NCBI GenBank assembly: GCA_038501625.1
Contig: JAZAYU010000123.1
Span: forward strand, 1,736,001 to 1,800,000
Length of the DNA: 64,000 nucleotides
Direction: 5' to 3'
Source of the DNA: Corbicula japonica
Lineage: Eukaryota; Mollusca; Bivalvia; Venerida; Cyrenidae
Part shown: one piece after another, positions 44,196-54,130 of the stretch
Layout of the letters: every line of letters starts with the position of its first letter
Numbering within the stretch: the stretch's first letter is position 1
Program-made: the position numbers and the translations under genes
Notes under the pieces: model-generated
The model's input: only the letters and a program-made list of their open reading frames with translations
The model's database searches: none
Told to the model about the DNA's origin: nothing

Positions 44196-46284
44196 GTGTT
44201 GAAAAGAAACTGGATCAAAATCTGAAAGACAAAAAGAGAATGTCAACAGTTAGAGCAGGCATGAATGTTGAACAAAAACTGGATCAAAATCTGAGAAAAA
44301 GAGAATGCCAACAGTTAGAGCAGGCATGAATGTTGAACAAAAACTGGATCAAAATCTGAAAGACAAAAAGAGAATGTCAACAGTTAGAGCAGGCATTAGT
44401 GTTGAAAAGAAACTGGATCAAAATCTGAAAGACAAAATGAAAAAAATAACAGTTAGATCAGGCATGAATGTTGAACAAAAACTGGATCAAAATCTGAAAG
44501 ACAAAATGAAAAAATCAACAGTTAGATCAGGCATGAATGTTGAACAAAAACTGGATCAAAATCTGAAAGACAAAAAGAGAATGTCAACATACAGATCCTG
44601 CATGAGTGCTGAACATAGAAGTGTGACAAAAAGTAAAGACAATAAAAGAAAACCACGTCAAAGACAAAATATGAAGGAAAATGCAAAATCAATCTTAAAA
44701 GAAATAGATAGAGCCAGAAAAAGTTCAAAAAGACATAATTATGATGAAAGAATGAAAAGTGTTACTCAACTAAGTGACAATACTCGTAAAAGAAAACACA
44801 GAGAAGTGATGTCAATATCACAGAAAAAGAAATCCAGAAGTTGTGATGCAGAAAGGAAAGAGAAAAAAAGAAAACAGGTGTTAAGTGCTGAACATGCTAT
44901 AGAAGAATTCAAAAAAGCAGTGCAGGAGGGTCCTATATATGTCTGTGCATCATGTTTAAGACTGTTGTACAAACAATCTGTAAAGGAACTAAATATGAAT
45001 CAATATCCAGGCTGTGATAAATGGCTCACCTATGAACAAAGAACATTGGGAAAACAATATGTTTGTCTTACTTGTCATAAATATTTGAAGAAACAGAAAT
45101 TACCACCTCAAAATGTCAATAATAAACTTAAAATTTCAAAGATACCAGAAGAACTTGCAGCTTTGAGTTCACTTGAATCTCATTTAATAGCACAGAGAAT
45201 GCCATTTATGAAGATAATGGCACGTCCATCAGGTGGTCAGAAGTCCATATCTGGAACTGTTGTCAATGTGCCAGTAGATACATGGGATACATGTACTCAT
45301 TTGCCCCGGCCTCCACCAAATTCACAGTTTGTGATGCTTAAATTGAAAAGGAAACTGGAATACAAGTCAGCAGTTCTGAATCAGGTTATAAGACCATATT
45401 ATGTTTTGAAAGCACTTGAGAATTTGAGAGCAACAAACCCTCTGTATCAACATGTTACACAGAATAACAGTGCGTTTGACACTAGTAACACTGACTGTGA
45501 TGATAAAGAACTGTGGGACAACATTCTCTCTAATGGCAGATCTGAAAACAGTTTCGGTAATGAAAGCAATGACCATGTTGGAACTTGTCCAGAGAGACCA
45601 AATACCCAAAAGATAGAAAACCACTGTGGTCAAAATAATACAGAATATGATGTGGACATTGAAAACAATGACCAAAGTGTGCCTAATGACACTTTATCAA
45701 AGACACCAAATATTGGAAGTGAAAAAGAAAATGGTGAATGTGAAGAAGAACAAGCTGTACAAGCTGAGAACAGTGAAAGAGGTTTGCCTTTCAGTACATG
45801 TTTACAGGCAACAGAATGTCAGGGAAATGAAATATTCTCGATAGCACCGGCAGAAGGAAACAGACCACTTAGCATTATTACAGATAAATTGGCTGAAGTG
45901 CTTTCATTTCCTGTTTTGTTCCCAGATGGAAAGTTTGGATACAGTGAAGATAGAACACCTAAACTTCATTTCAGAAAATACTTGAATGCTAGACTTATAA
46001 ATGTTGATAATAGATTTGCTACAAATGTTGATTACATTTTTTTCATGCAGTATATTGCAGAGAGAAAGCAAATTAGTGACAGTGTACAAATTGCTATGAG
46101 AAAAACTCAAAACTCAGAAAATATAACTGCTTCATCTCTCAGATCAAGTTCTACACTAAAGACATTTGTCTCCCAAGATCTTGCATATATGATATTCAAA
46201 AACATAAGAGGTTCACCAGCATATTGGCAACGTGCAATGTATGATTTACTGGGAATGGTACGACAGTTAGGAAAGTTTACTTGA
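44196..46284 (+). CDS. Helentron 2 polyprotein, continuation: repeats, zinc-binding region, Helitron-like N domain
   Basis: After the shift at about 44171 and a 4-base deletion at about 44294, the proper frame is open from 44305. It has about five more 23-residue repeats, then CASC and CLTC pairs (44940-45080) as a zinc-binding region, an acidic linker with many Asn and Glu (45450-45780), and the Helitron-like N domain (about 45830-46284, e.g. FSIAPAEGNRPLSI, YMIFKNIRGSPAYW). The TGA at 46282 replaces a tryptophan codon present in the first Helentron (PTWF versus FT*F), and the same frame continues after it. Confidence 0.8.
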
Positions 46285-46971
46285 TTTTTAACTCTTTCCT
46301 CTGCAGATCTGAGATGGACAGATACAATACGAATAGTTGCGCAACAAGCAGGCATGACACTTTCTGATCATGATATTGAAGAAATGAGCTGGGAACAGAG
46401 ATGTTCATGGATAAGAAATAACCCCGTCACTTTTGCCAGACATTTCGATTATAAGGTTCAGCAGTTTTTCAAAATTTTGATAAAAAAGAATAAAGTACTT
46501 GGTGATGTTACAGACTTCTTCATCCGCACAGAATTCCAACAACGAGGATCACCCCACATCCACTGTGTACTATGGGTTAAAGATGCACCTGTCATTGGTG
46601 AACAGTCTGATGAAGAAGTATGTCAGTTTGTGGACAGTTATGTTCAGTGCACTCTGCCTGATGTGGATGATGATCCTGAACTTCATTCACTAGTGTCCAC
46701 ACTACAGAGACATTCACACACTAGGACTTGTCGGAAAGGGGGTAAGTTTTGTAGGTTTCATTTCCCAAAACCTCCTGTACCCTACACCATTGTAGCTGGT
46801 GACACAAAAGAAGTTTCATCAACAATACTTGCTACAACAGACACTCCAGAGATCACAGTAGAGCCTAACTGGAAAAAAAATGTTTGTTACAGTCCAATCA
46901 GCTATCCAAGAATTTCAAGAGAAATTCCCAGACAGGGATATTCAGTTACAGGACATACTGACAGCATGTAA
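46285..46971 (+). CDS. Helentron 2 polyprotein, continuation: Rep HUH region
   Basis: Reading resumes in frame after the 46282 stop (FLTLSSADLRWTD) and holds the HUH motif in GSPHIHCVLW (His codons at 46555 and 46561) and RHSHTRTC with a following cysteine cluster. A run of eight A at about 46872-46879 marks a frameshift: the frame that continues the Rep domain is the next one, starting in the 46880-50212 piece. The run is a typical site of sequencing or replication slippage. Confidence 0.85.
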   Translation, partial: FLTLSSADLRWTDTIRIVAQQAGMTLSDHDIEEMSWEQRCSWIRNNPVTFARHFDYKVQQFFKILIKKNKVLGDVTDFFIRTEFQQRGSPHIHCVLWVKDAPVIGEQSDEEVCQFVDSYVQCTLPDVDDDPELHSLVSTLQRHSHTRTCRKGGKFCRFHFPKPPVPYTIVAGDTKEVSSTILATTDTPEITVEPNWKKNVCYSPISYPRISREIPRQGYSVTGHTDSM

Positions 46972-49900
46972 TATCCGTGAAGAAACATACATTGAATGCC
47001 TAAAGAAACTGGAAGCATCACCTAAAGTACTCCACTACAGACAGCCAAAAGATCAAAACATTAACAATTACAATCCTACTATATTGAAATCTTGGCAGGC
47101 TAACATGGACCTCCAGTATGTTACCGATGTCTACTCCTGTATTATGTACATAGTGAGTTACATAACAAAAGATGAACGTGAATTAAGTGATGTACTCAGA
47201 CAGGCTAGCAAACAAGCCAATGACAGTAATATACAACAACAGCTGCGGCATTTAGGGAATGTGTTTCTAAATCACAGAGAGGTTACTGCCCAAGAAGCAA
47301 TATACAGGGCTTTACCATTGCCTCTGAGACGTACTAGCAGAACAGTGATGTTTGTTCCCACAGATCTACCTGAAGACAGGATCAAAATTGAGAAACCCTC
47401 TCATGTTTTAGAGCAGATGGATGACGATTGTGAAGAAGTGTTTTCCTCGGGAATGATAGAGAGATATGCTGCTAGACCAGACATACTGACGGATGTTTGC
47501 TTAGCTGAGTTTGCCTCGTGGTATGTAGTTAGATACAATAAAGACTCCGATGATTCTCAGCCAGCAGTGCTTGAAGAAGATGAAAACTTGGAAACTGGAC
47601 ATGGTGTTATTAGACTGAAGGGAAAACTTGGTAATATGGTTAAAAGGAAGACACAGGCTATACTGAGAACTCACACATATTCAAAACTTAAGCAAAGTGA
47701 AAAGTATTTTCACTCAAAATTAATGTTGTATGTACCATTTAGGTCTGAAGAAGATCTGAAACAAGAGTTTCCCACATTTGAAGAAGCTTTTATGCAACAG
47801 GCTGACTTATTAAAAAGTAACTGTGAAAAATTTGAAAAGAAAGGTTTGTCCATAGAAGCAGCATTAGAAGACTATCACGAAAATGGCCCCATTGTTGATG
47901 TTTGGGATGCCTTAAACAGTGAAGCAATACAAAGAGAAGAAGATGATCAAATGCTAGGTGTAACTACTGATGCTGATAGGGCCTTCCTAAACCCTGACTT
48001 TTACACTGGAATACAGAATGACAATATTAATCGTGACTTTGTTGGTAACCTTTCAGTTTGTTTAGAAAAAAATCTTCTGACTGATTCGGACTATAGAGAG
48101 CTGATTCAAAAATTGAACAACGAGCAATATGAAATTTTTTGTGAAATATTAAATTGGTGTAGGCATCATCAGCAAAGCCGCACATGTGGAACAAAACCAT
48201 TGCCTTTTCACATATTTGTAACGGCTGGAGCAGGTACTGGTAAAAGTTTGCTCATTAAGGCTATCTACAACATGTCTGTCAGTGAACTGAGAGGTGAAGG
48301 TGACCGGCCTACAGATTGCACTGTTCTTTTACTTGCTCCTACAGGCACGGCTGCATACAACATTAATGGAATGACAGTACACTCTGCTCTAAAGCTACCA
48401 ATAAGACAGCATTCCAATCAGGACAATTATACACCTCTTTCACAGGAGAAACTGCATGAGCTCAGATTACTGTACAGTGCATTATCAATTGTTATTATTG
48501 ATGAAATTTCTATGGTCAGTGCTCAGGATCTTTATAATATTCACAGACGTCTGACTGAAATCAAAGGCACTACTCAAGCTGATGCCTACTTCGGAGGTGT
48601 GTCAATTTTAGCTGTTGGGGATTTGTTTCAGATACCACCAGTTGCTTCAAAGCCAGTTTATGAGCTGCCTAAGTCTCCATTAGCTCGAATTGCTGGTTCT
48701 CTTTGGACAAAGCTTTTCTATGTGCACAACCTTACCACAATAATGAGACAAAAGGAGGATATTGAATTTGCCAATATGCTGAACCGGATTAGGGAGAGTA
48801 AACATACAGAAAACGACATTGAACTGTTGACAAGCAGGTTGATTGATAAATGTGACCCTAGATATCCTCATGAAGCTGTTCATATATTTCCAACAAATGC
48901 AGCAGTTGACAAGCACAATACTGAAAGGTTAACTGAAATGAAGAAGCCAATAATTACATTGGTTGCAAAGGACATAAAACCCGATAACTCACCTTTACCA
49001 GACACTTTCTCATTACCTGACCAGCCATCTCTTACCGGAGGGCTTTGTAAGACACTTCAGCTGTGTGTTGGTGCAAGAGTGATGATAATTAAAAACGTTG
49101 ATGTGCCTGATGGACTTGTCAATGGAACACAGGGCACAGTGATAGACTTTTGGAAACCAGAGATGCCAAAAGAGAATTTAGTTACAGCTGTTATAATAAA
49201 GTGTGATGACAATGAATGTGGTTCTCAAACTCGGGCAAAGTATCCACAGATTCGACGAAAATATCCATGGTGTGTTCCTATTTTTAGAGATGAAGTTACA
49301 GTTTGTATAGGAAGACACACAAAAGGATGTCAGGTTGTTAGGCAACAATTTCCTCTCCGGCTTTCCTGGGCCTGCACAGTGCATAAAACACAGGGCATGA
49401 CACTGAAACAAGCTGTTGTGCATATTGAAGGCAGATTTAATCCTGGACAGTGCTATGTTGCATTGAGTCGAGTAACGTCATTGAATGGGCTGTTTTTGTC
49501 AAAATTTGATAAAGACAAAATCAGAAGCAGTGCAGACACACAAGCTTATTATGATTCAATGATGTCAAAGCAGGTGAGCCTTCTTCAGAATCCTGTGCTT
49601 CAAAAACCATCAAATCTTATCAGAATTGTACTTCTAAATGTGCGGTCATTACCAAGGCACCAAAAAGATTTACATTCATGCAATGACTTCCTGTCGGCAG
49701 ATGTGTTGTGTTTGTCAGAAACATGGCTTAAACATCATGATATGCCTCAGATGCCTGGCATGACCTCGTACCGCCAAGACAGACAGCATAAACAAGCGGG
49801 TGGAGTCCTTGCCTGTGTTAACAATCAGTTTTCCATCACCAGTGTAACCACCAGAACAAATACAAATATTGACCAGCTGAAACTTCAGTTGGAGACAGAC

Positions 49901-50212
49901 TTCTGTCTAGTGTTAGTGTACTGTGCTCCAGGCGCAAACACTTCTCAGTGTTCTGAGTGTATATATGATGTTGTGAAAGATGTTTCACCATCAAGTCGTA
50001 TACTCATACTGGGTGACTTTAACAAGGTTCATCTTGGTGCTAGATGGTTTGCACCCTACACACCATTGATTACCTCCCCAACATGCAGGACAGGAGGAGT
50101 ACTGGACCAGGTGTACTCTAACCACCCAGATGAAGTTGTGATACACATTCAGCCCGTGTACTTCAGTGACCACAGTGCAATTTGGATTGGAGCGAAATAT
50201 TACTTTCCATAA
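46880..50212 (+). CDS. Helentron 2 polyprotein, main piece: Rep two-tyrosine motif, Pif1 helicase, EEP endonuclease
   Basis: This 1110-codon frame begins inside Rep. The two-tyrosine motif YIVSYITK lies at 47145-47168. The Rep-helicase linker (about 47400-48150) precedes Walker A GAGTGKS (about 48227-48247), Walker B IIDEISMVS (about 48495-48520), GDLFQIPPV, and YVALSRVTSLNGL near 49450-49490. The EEP endonuclease takes up the last 200 residues: VLLNVRSL, SETWL, ILGDFN (about 50005-50025), DQVYSN and SDHSA. All catalytic words look intact, including GDFN, unlike GDCN in the first Helentron. This is the best preserved part of either element. Confidence 0.93.
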   Translation: MFVTVQSAIQEFQEKFPDRDIQLQDILTACNIREETYIECLKKLEASPKVLHYRQPKDQNINNYNPTILKSWQANMDLQYVTDVYSCIMYIVSYITKDERELSDVLRQASKQANDSNIQQQLRHLGNVFLNHREVTAQEAIYRALPLPLRRTSRTVMFVPTDLPEDRIKIEKPSHVLEQMDDDCEEVFSSGMIERYAARPDILTDVCLAEFASWYVVRYNKDSDDSQPAVLEEDENLETGHGVIRLKGKLGNMVKRKTQAILRTHTYSKLKQSEKYFHSKLMLYVPFRSEEDLKQEFPTFEEAFMQQADLLKSNCEKFEKKGLSIEAALEDYHENGPIVDVWDALNSEAIQREEDDQMLGVTTDADRAFLNPDFYTGIQNDNINRDFVGNLSVCLEKNLLTDSDYRELIQKLNNEQYEIFCEILNWCRHHQQSRTCGTKPLPFHIFVTAGAGTGKSLLIKAIYNMSVSELRGEGDRPTDCTVLLLAPTGTAAYNINGMTVHSALKLPIRQHSNQDNYTPLSQEKLHELRLLYSALSIVIIDEISMVSAQDLYNIHRRLTEIKGTTQADAYFGGVSILAVGDLFQIPPVASKPVYELPKSPLARIAGSLWTKLFYVHNLTTIMRQKEDIEFANMLNRIRESKHTENDIELLTSRLIDKCDPRYPHEAVHIFPTNAAVDKHNTERLTEMKKPIITLVAKDIKPDNSPLPDTFSLPDQPSLTGGLCKTLQLCVGARVMIIKNVDVPDGLVNGTQGTVIDFWKPEMPKENLVTAVIIKCDDNECGSQTRAKYPQIRRKYPWCVPIFRDEVTVCIGRHTKGCQVVRQQFPLRLSWACTVHKTQGMTLKQAVVHIEGRFNPGQCYVALSRVTSLNGLFLSKFDKDKIRSSADTQAYYDSMMSKQVSLLQNPVLQKPSNLIRIVLLNVRSLPRHQKDLHSCNDFLSADVLCLSETWLKHHDMPQMPGMTSYRQDRQHKQAGGVLACVNNQFSITSVTTRTNTNIDQLKLQLETDFCLVLVYCAPGANTSQCSECIYDVVKDVSPSSRILILGDFNKVHLGARWFAPYTPLITSPTCRTGGVLDQVYSNHPDEVVIHIQPVYFSDHSAIWIGAKYYFP

Positions 50213-50451
50213 CCAAGAATGTGTATGTTTAACAATATCTTGTTTTTCTTGATTTATGGTTGTTACATTAAAAAATTAGCATTTTTACTTGATAGTTTCT
50301 CTTGATTTGATGTGCAGAAATTTACATTTTGTGATACACTAATGCAAATAGTTCTATAATCAAAATAATGTAACTCTTAATGCATCATCTCATATATTTT
50401 TGCTTTATAAAACTGTATTATTATTTACATATATACATACATATTTGAAAA

Positions 50452-50850
50452 GACCGCCTCTGTGGTCTAGTGGTTACAGCTTTGCGCTTGTAAACCACAG
50501 CCTCTCACCGCTGTGAGGTTTGAACCCCACTGGAGCCGGAACTCTACAAGTGAGAAAGTAGGCAATTGCTTACGGATTTTGGTGTTTAGTACTGCTACTA
50601 CCCAGTACTACTACTACCCCAGAACAAAATCTTACGATTGAGAAAGCAGGCAGTTGCTTACGGACATTGGTGTTTAGTACTGTTACTTCCTAGGAACGAT
50701 GGTTAGGTGAACTGCCTGCCTGTAAATGACTGAAATACTGTTGAAAACGGGCGTTAAACCCCAAACAAACAAACAAACAAACCCTGGAACGATGGTTAGG
50801 TGAACTGTCCGCCTGTAAGCGAGCATTAAACCCCAAACAAACAAACAAAC
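50452..50850 (+). mobile_element. tRNA-derived SINE with 13-bp target-site duplications
   Basis: It starts with a tRNA-like head: box A-like TGGTCTAGTGG (50463) and box B-like GGTTTGAACCC (50517). A conserved central part with ATACTGTTGAAAACGGGCG and an (AAAC)n tail follow; the 3' half is present twice, the second copy from about 50784. ACATATTTGAAAA is found on both sides (50439-50451 and 50849-50861), which fits the duplication made on insertion. It lies between the polyprotein stop and the 3' end of Helentron 2 and is therefore a later insertion. Confidence 0.85.
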
Positions 50851-50996
50851 ATATTTGAAAAATATATCCCTTTTATAATTTTTTCAAATACTGTACAATG
50901 CTTTCTCTTTTAATTCTAAAGAAAACTTTCAAATGCAATTGCTTCCTTACAAGTTCTTCCTGTACTAATAAAAAAATATTTGTGACAAAGCAGCGT

Positions 50997-51032
50997 CGGG
51001 GAGCATAACCCGTCACTGACGGCTCTTGTTTT
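50997..51032 (+). repeat. 3' terminus of Helentron 2
   Basis: GGGGAGCATAA is inverted relative to the 5' terminus at 38720. CCGTCACTGACGG makes a 5-bp stem, and CTCTTGTT follows, then a TT that may be the target. The octamer CTCTTGTT is also the end of the AGCTCACC family at 42276 and 51719. Confidence 0.75.
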
Positions 51033-51141
51033 AAAGGCTGTCAACAACAAAAGTGGTGTACCTAAATGCAGAAATGTTGATGCTTCTTAAGTTAAGCAGT
51101 CAACAATCGTTAAAAGAGCTGTTTTCATTTGGGGCGCATCA

Positions 51142-51368
51142 GGGGAAAAGGTACCTTCGGACAGTTGACGTCAATCTTTGAAATGACGTCATAAATTTGA
51201 GCCAACAACATGACTAATTATGCATTTTGCGGTAAAATACTATTTTCTTGTCAAAATGGGTAACAAAATCACATTTTATGTATGACAAATTGATTAATAG
51301 TTGTAAGTTCTTTATAAATTCAGTAAAAACTAAAATATCACTAAAAATGACCAATGGTACCTTTTCCC
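51142..51368. repeat. Inverted repeat with 13-bp arms
   Basis: GGGAAAAGGTACC near 51142 is the reverse complement of GGTACCTTTTCCC near 51356. A CRE-like TGACGTCA also lies between them at about 51186-51193. It may be a small MITE; the type is unknown. Confidence 0.5.
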
Positions 51369-51680
51369 GTGACGTGCCACATTTCTTAGCAGTATTTAGT
51401 TGTTTGAAGTGCTTATCATGCAGAACTACAATGCTTTTACAAACTGTGAAAATGTTAATAAAAAATTGTTCTGATTCTCTGTTCTATTTTGTTTTTTTAA
51501 AGCCTGTACATACTCATTCTTCAAGAGAACACCAGCTTAAAGTCTACATCAATTCTATTATGCAGTCAAACCTGTCTTTAGCAGTCACCCAAATTTTTGA
51601 TTTCCATTGCATACCAGTACGTCGCCCCAGTCTCGCACACATTAACCAGGTCTGTAACAACTTTGTTAAAAGCAGTTGTA

Positions 51681-51719
51681 CTCAGGTGAGCGATAAAGGG
51701 CCATCATGGCCCTCTTGTT
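51681..51719 (+). repeat. Solo 3' terminus of the AGCTCACC family
   Basis: CTCAGGTGAGCGATAAAGGG, then CCATCATGGCCCTCTTGTT, is the subterminal repeat, hairpin and tail of the AGCTCACC family. I see no matching 5' end between 51032 and here. The open frame at 51248-51775 runs through it and is not a gene. Confidence 0.8.
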
Positions 51720-53430
51720 GTAAACTGATGTTTTGTATCAAGTACGATGCAATTATTATAGTTAATCTTTTGTAGGTCTGGGAAAATGTTTTTGGAAAAA
51801 AATATGATGCATTGTCACATTTTAATAAAACTTTGAAAACTTTATTGCTTTGTGCTAAATATATAATATAATTGTAAGATGCACCACATCAACCATGTGA
51901 AAATGGATGCCAGGATGCCTTAAAATTTTTCTGGGGAAGGCCCTGGGTAATTTCGAAATCAAGAATATATATCCTACGTTAATATTTATAAAATATAATA
52001 CAGATTTAGAGTTGGAAGTTTCATGTGTTCCTCAAAAGATTGTTTTTCACCAGAAATTTTAACTGTTGTCAAGAAATTGATGAATATTCAAACATAGTCA
52101 TAATATTTCCTGGAGTGACCAGTTTTGATGCCCTTAAGCATAAGAGGCAAACTTATTTTTAAAATTTACCATTCAGATAAAAGGTTTACTGTTTTCTAGC
52201 TTTATGCATCACTTTTTTTAGAAATCTAAACAAAATTGTGTTGATAATTGGCTTACAAAATTTAAAAGACAACTTTACGGCGTTTACCCTTGGGAGCCTG
52301 TATTTGTCCACAGTGCCAAGTTTTGATGCCTTTTCTTTGATGGTGCATCACATAATTCTCTCTAGTGTATACAGTATATTTTCCTTATTTTGATGTTCTG
52401 CACTCTCTCTTTATAAATACTGAGCCAAAAGAAAGGAAAGTGAGTATTTTATGATTTTCAGAGATCTGCTTTAGGCAGTTGATAAAAACCAGATACTTTC
52501 AATAAAAGGCTGACATTTAGTCAAATTCTAAAATAAGTGTCACCTGATACATGTACTAATGCAATTATTCAAATAATTAAAAGTTTTGTCTTCTTATTAT
52601 ATACATGCAATTAAATATTTTCATCATAATTGTTTACTTTTAAGATTCACAGTGCTTATAAAAAAAGCTACATAGACACCACCAATATCAAGCAAAGAAC
52701 AATAAATTTATAAAGAAAATATAAGAAGTATATGTATTAAGAACAAGTTTCACTGATCTTAACAAACATACACATACTGCAACTGATACTTCACCAACTC
52801 TACAAGTGTACGAGTGCTTCAGTTGTGCATACAGTTTTTACTTCTCTTGCTAACATAATAAAAGTTAGGGCTTATTAATGTAGGTAAAAAAGTGCTTTAA
52901 GAATTTTAAATCAAAATGGATGTAAAGAATTAAAACCTTGTAAAAACTTCATGGAATCAATTTCTATACACATTTTTGATACAAAATGATACAAACAGCT
53001 TGTAAGCAGTTCAGTATAATCATTTAAGGATTGAATCGATATTTGATGGTTTATATTTGGGTATGGAAAACGGGTTGTTTAATGTGGGTGAAGGGCTTCA
53101 CGCGTACTTTAAAGAATTCATGTTGTCAAAACATTGTGAAACGTCCAATAAATTGTTAACAGCCCTTCTATAGCCACGCCTTTCAAATTATTATGTCAAA
53201 ATGTTTACCATCAGAAATTATGATTCATTAGATGAATAAGACTTCATCGTAGAGGAAGAAGTTGAAGTGTAAATATTTGATATTATAATCAATGAAATTG
53301 AAATGAAAACAATAAAAGTGTCAAAAAAGGGCAGTGTCAAAATAGGACCTCCGAGGATTGTATTATTAGTATTCAAATGTTTATTTACATTTTGATTTGG
53401 TCCCTTTCCCCTGTCATAATTTATCACCTT
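51720..53430. other. AT-rich noncoding stretch
   Basis: No gene, RNA or ordered repeat was recognised. The words are low in coding character and rich in stops in all frames. Confidence 0.4.
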
Positions 53431-53432
53431 AA

Positions 53433-53625
53433 CCCTTTCCTGCATAGACACACCTTTATTGCATGGGCGAACAGTGTAGATCAAGATCAGCTTGCACATC
53501 CATGCCATCTGATCTGGGTCTGCACTGTTCACTTTTCGATTTGCTAAGTTATTTCTGACCAAAATGCAACCACTGGTTGCACATGTGTAAAAATGTGTAT
53601 TTAATATTATGGAGTAGAGGGTTAA
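53433..53625. repeat. GATC-rich palindromic repeat
   Basis: It runs from CCCTTTCCTGCATAGACACA to GGAGTAGAGGG with inner words GCGAACAGTGTAGATCAAG, GCCATCTGATCTGGGTCTGC. The minus-strand frame at 53218-53661 is produced by it. Confidence 0.7.
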
Positions 53626-53938
53626 GGCAAAAATGGTAACTTTTAGTGTTCTGAATACCATCTTGGAGAATGATCAAGTCAACATTCGAATTTAAGCCGG
53701 ACTTGTAAATTGGCCAAATCCCTAAGAATTGTTGAAAACTGGTGAAAAATAACCTTACTAAATTTACAAGCAATGCCTTTTTTATAGTGGTTGTCACAAG
53801 GTTGGCAAAATGCTGGTAAATATGAGTATTTTTCGTACCTTCAGTATTTACTGGGAGGTTTTCTATTGAGAATTATTATTTGTTTAGTTACTCAAATATG
53901 TGTATCATACATTAGATACCTTGGTAATTTGTTTTCAG

Positions 53939-54130
53939 TGATGGATTTGGAGGCCCCAGATCAAGGGGCATCCCCACCACAGCAAGACAAAGTCTGCCAG
54001 AAATCTCAGTCCAGACAGGAGAGAAAGAAGGAGAAAAAGGTTGCTAAAGAAGAAAGTCAGCAGTCAATAAAGGGAGAGAGTCAGCAGTTAGCAAAGGGAG
54101 AGAAACAGCAGAAACAAACACCACAAAAAG
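53939..54130 (+). CDS. Candidate low-complexity first coding exon
   Basis: An acceptor-like TTGTTTTCAG ends at 53938 and an ATG at 53941 opens MDLEAPDQGASPPQQDKVCQ, then a Lys/Glu/Gln-rich segment with three GESQQ/GEKQQ-like repeats. A possible donor is AAAG|GTTTTT at 54131, not a strong one. The product is disordered and resembles no family I know. It could also be a chance frame. Confidence 0.25.

Larger units (their letters stand above)
38716..51032 (+). mobile_element. Helentron-type rolling-circle transposon 2 (Ulp1-like protease type), apparently end to end
   Basis: The 5' end after a T-run is TTATGCTCCCC (38720), which folds with GGGGGAGCATA. The 3' end at 50997-51030 is CGGGGAGCATAA, the inverted partner of the 5' end, then the hairpin CCGTC-ACT-GACGG and the tail CTCTTGTT, followed by TT. 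Subterminal inverted repeats plus a 3' hairpin and T-rich insertion site are Helentron hallmarks. Inside are a CGTT/CGTC microsatellite, a 155-bp array, a coiled-coil gene, and a protease-Rep-helicase-endonuclease polyprotein. A small AGCTCACC element (42029-42276) and a SINE (50452-50850) are nested in it. Four lesions in the polyprotein suggest it is not active as assembled. Confidence 0.75.

Noticed and set aside
50452..50540. Possible functional tRNA
   Set aside because: The acceptor stem does not close and the sequence runs on into a SINE body with an (AAAC)n tail and target duplications.
51248..51775. 175-codon plus-strand frame
   Set aside because: It runs through an inverted repeat and the solo hairpin terminus at 51681-51719 and has no recognisable domain.
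53218..53661. 147-codon minus-strand frame
   Set aside because: Its middle is the GATC-rich palindromic repeat; similar frames arise at other copies (34522-34713 and 62676-63029).
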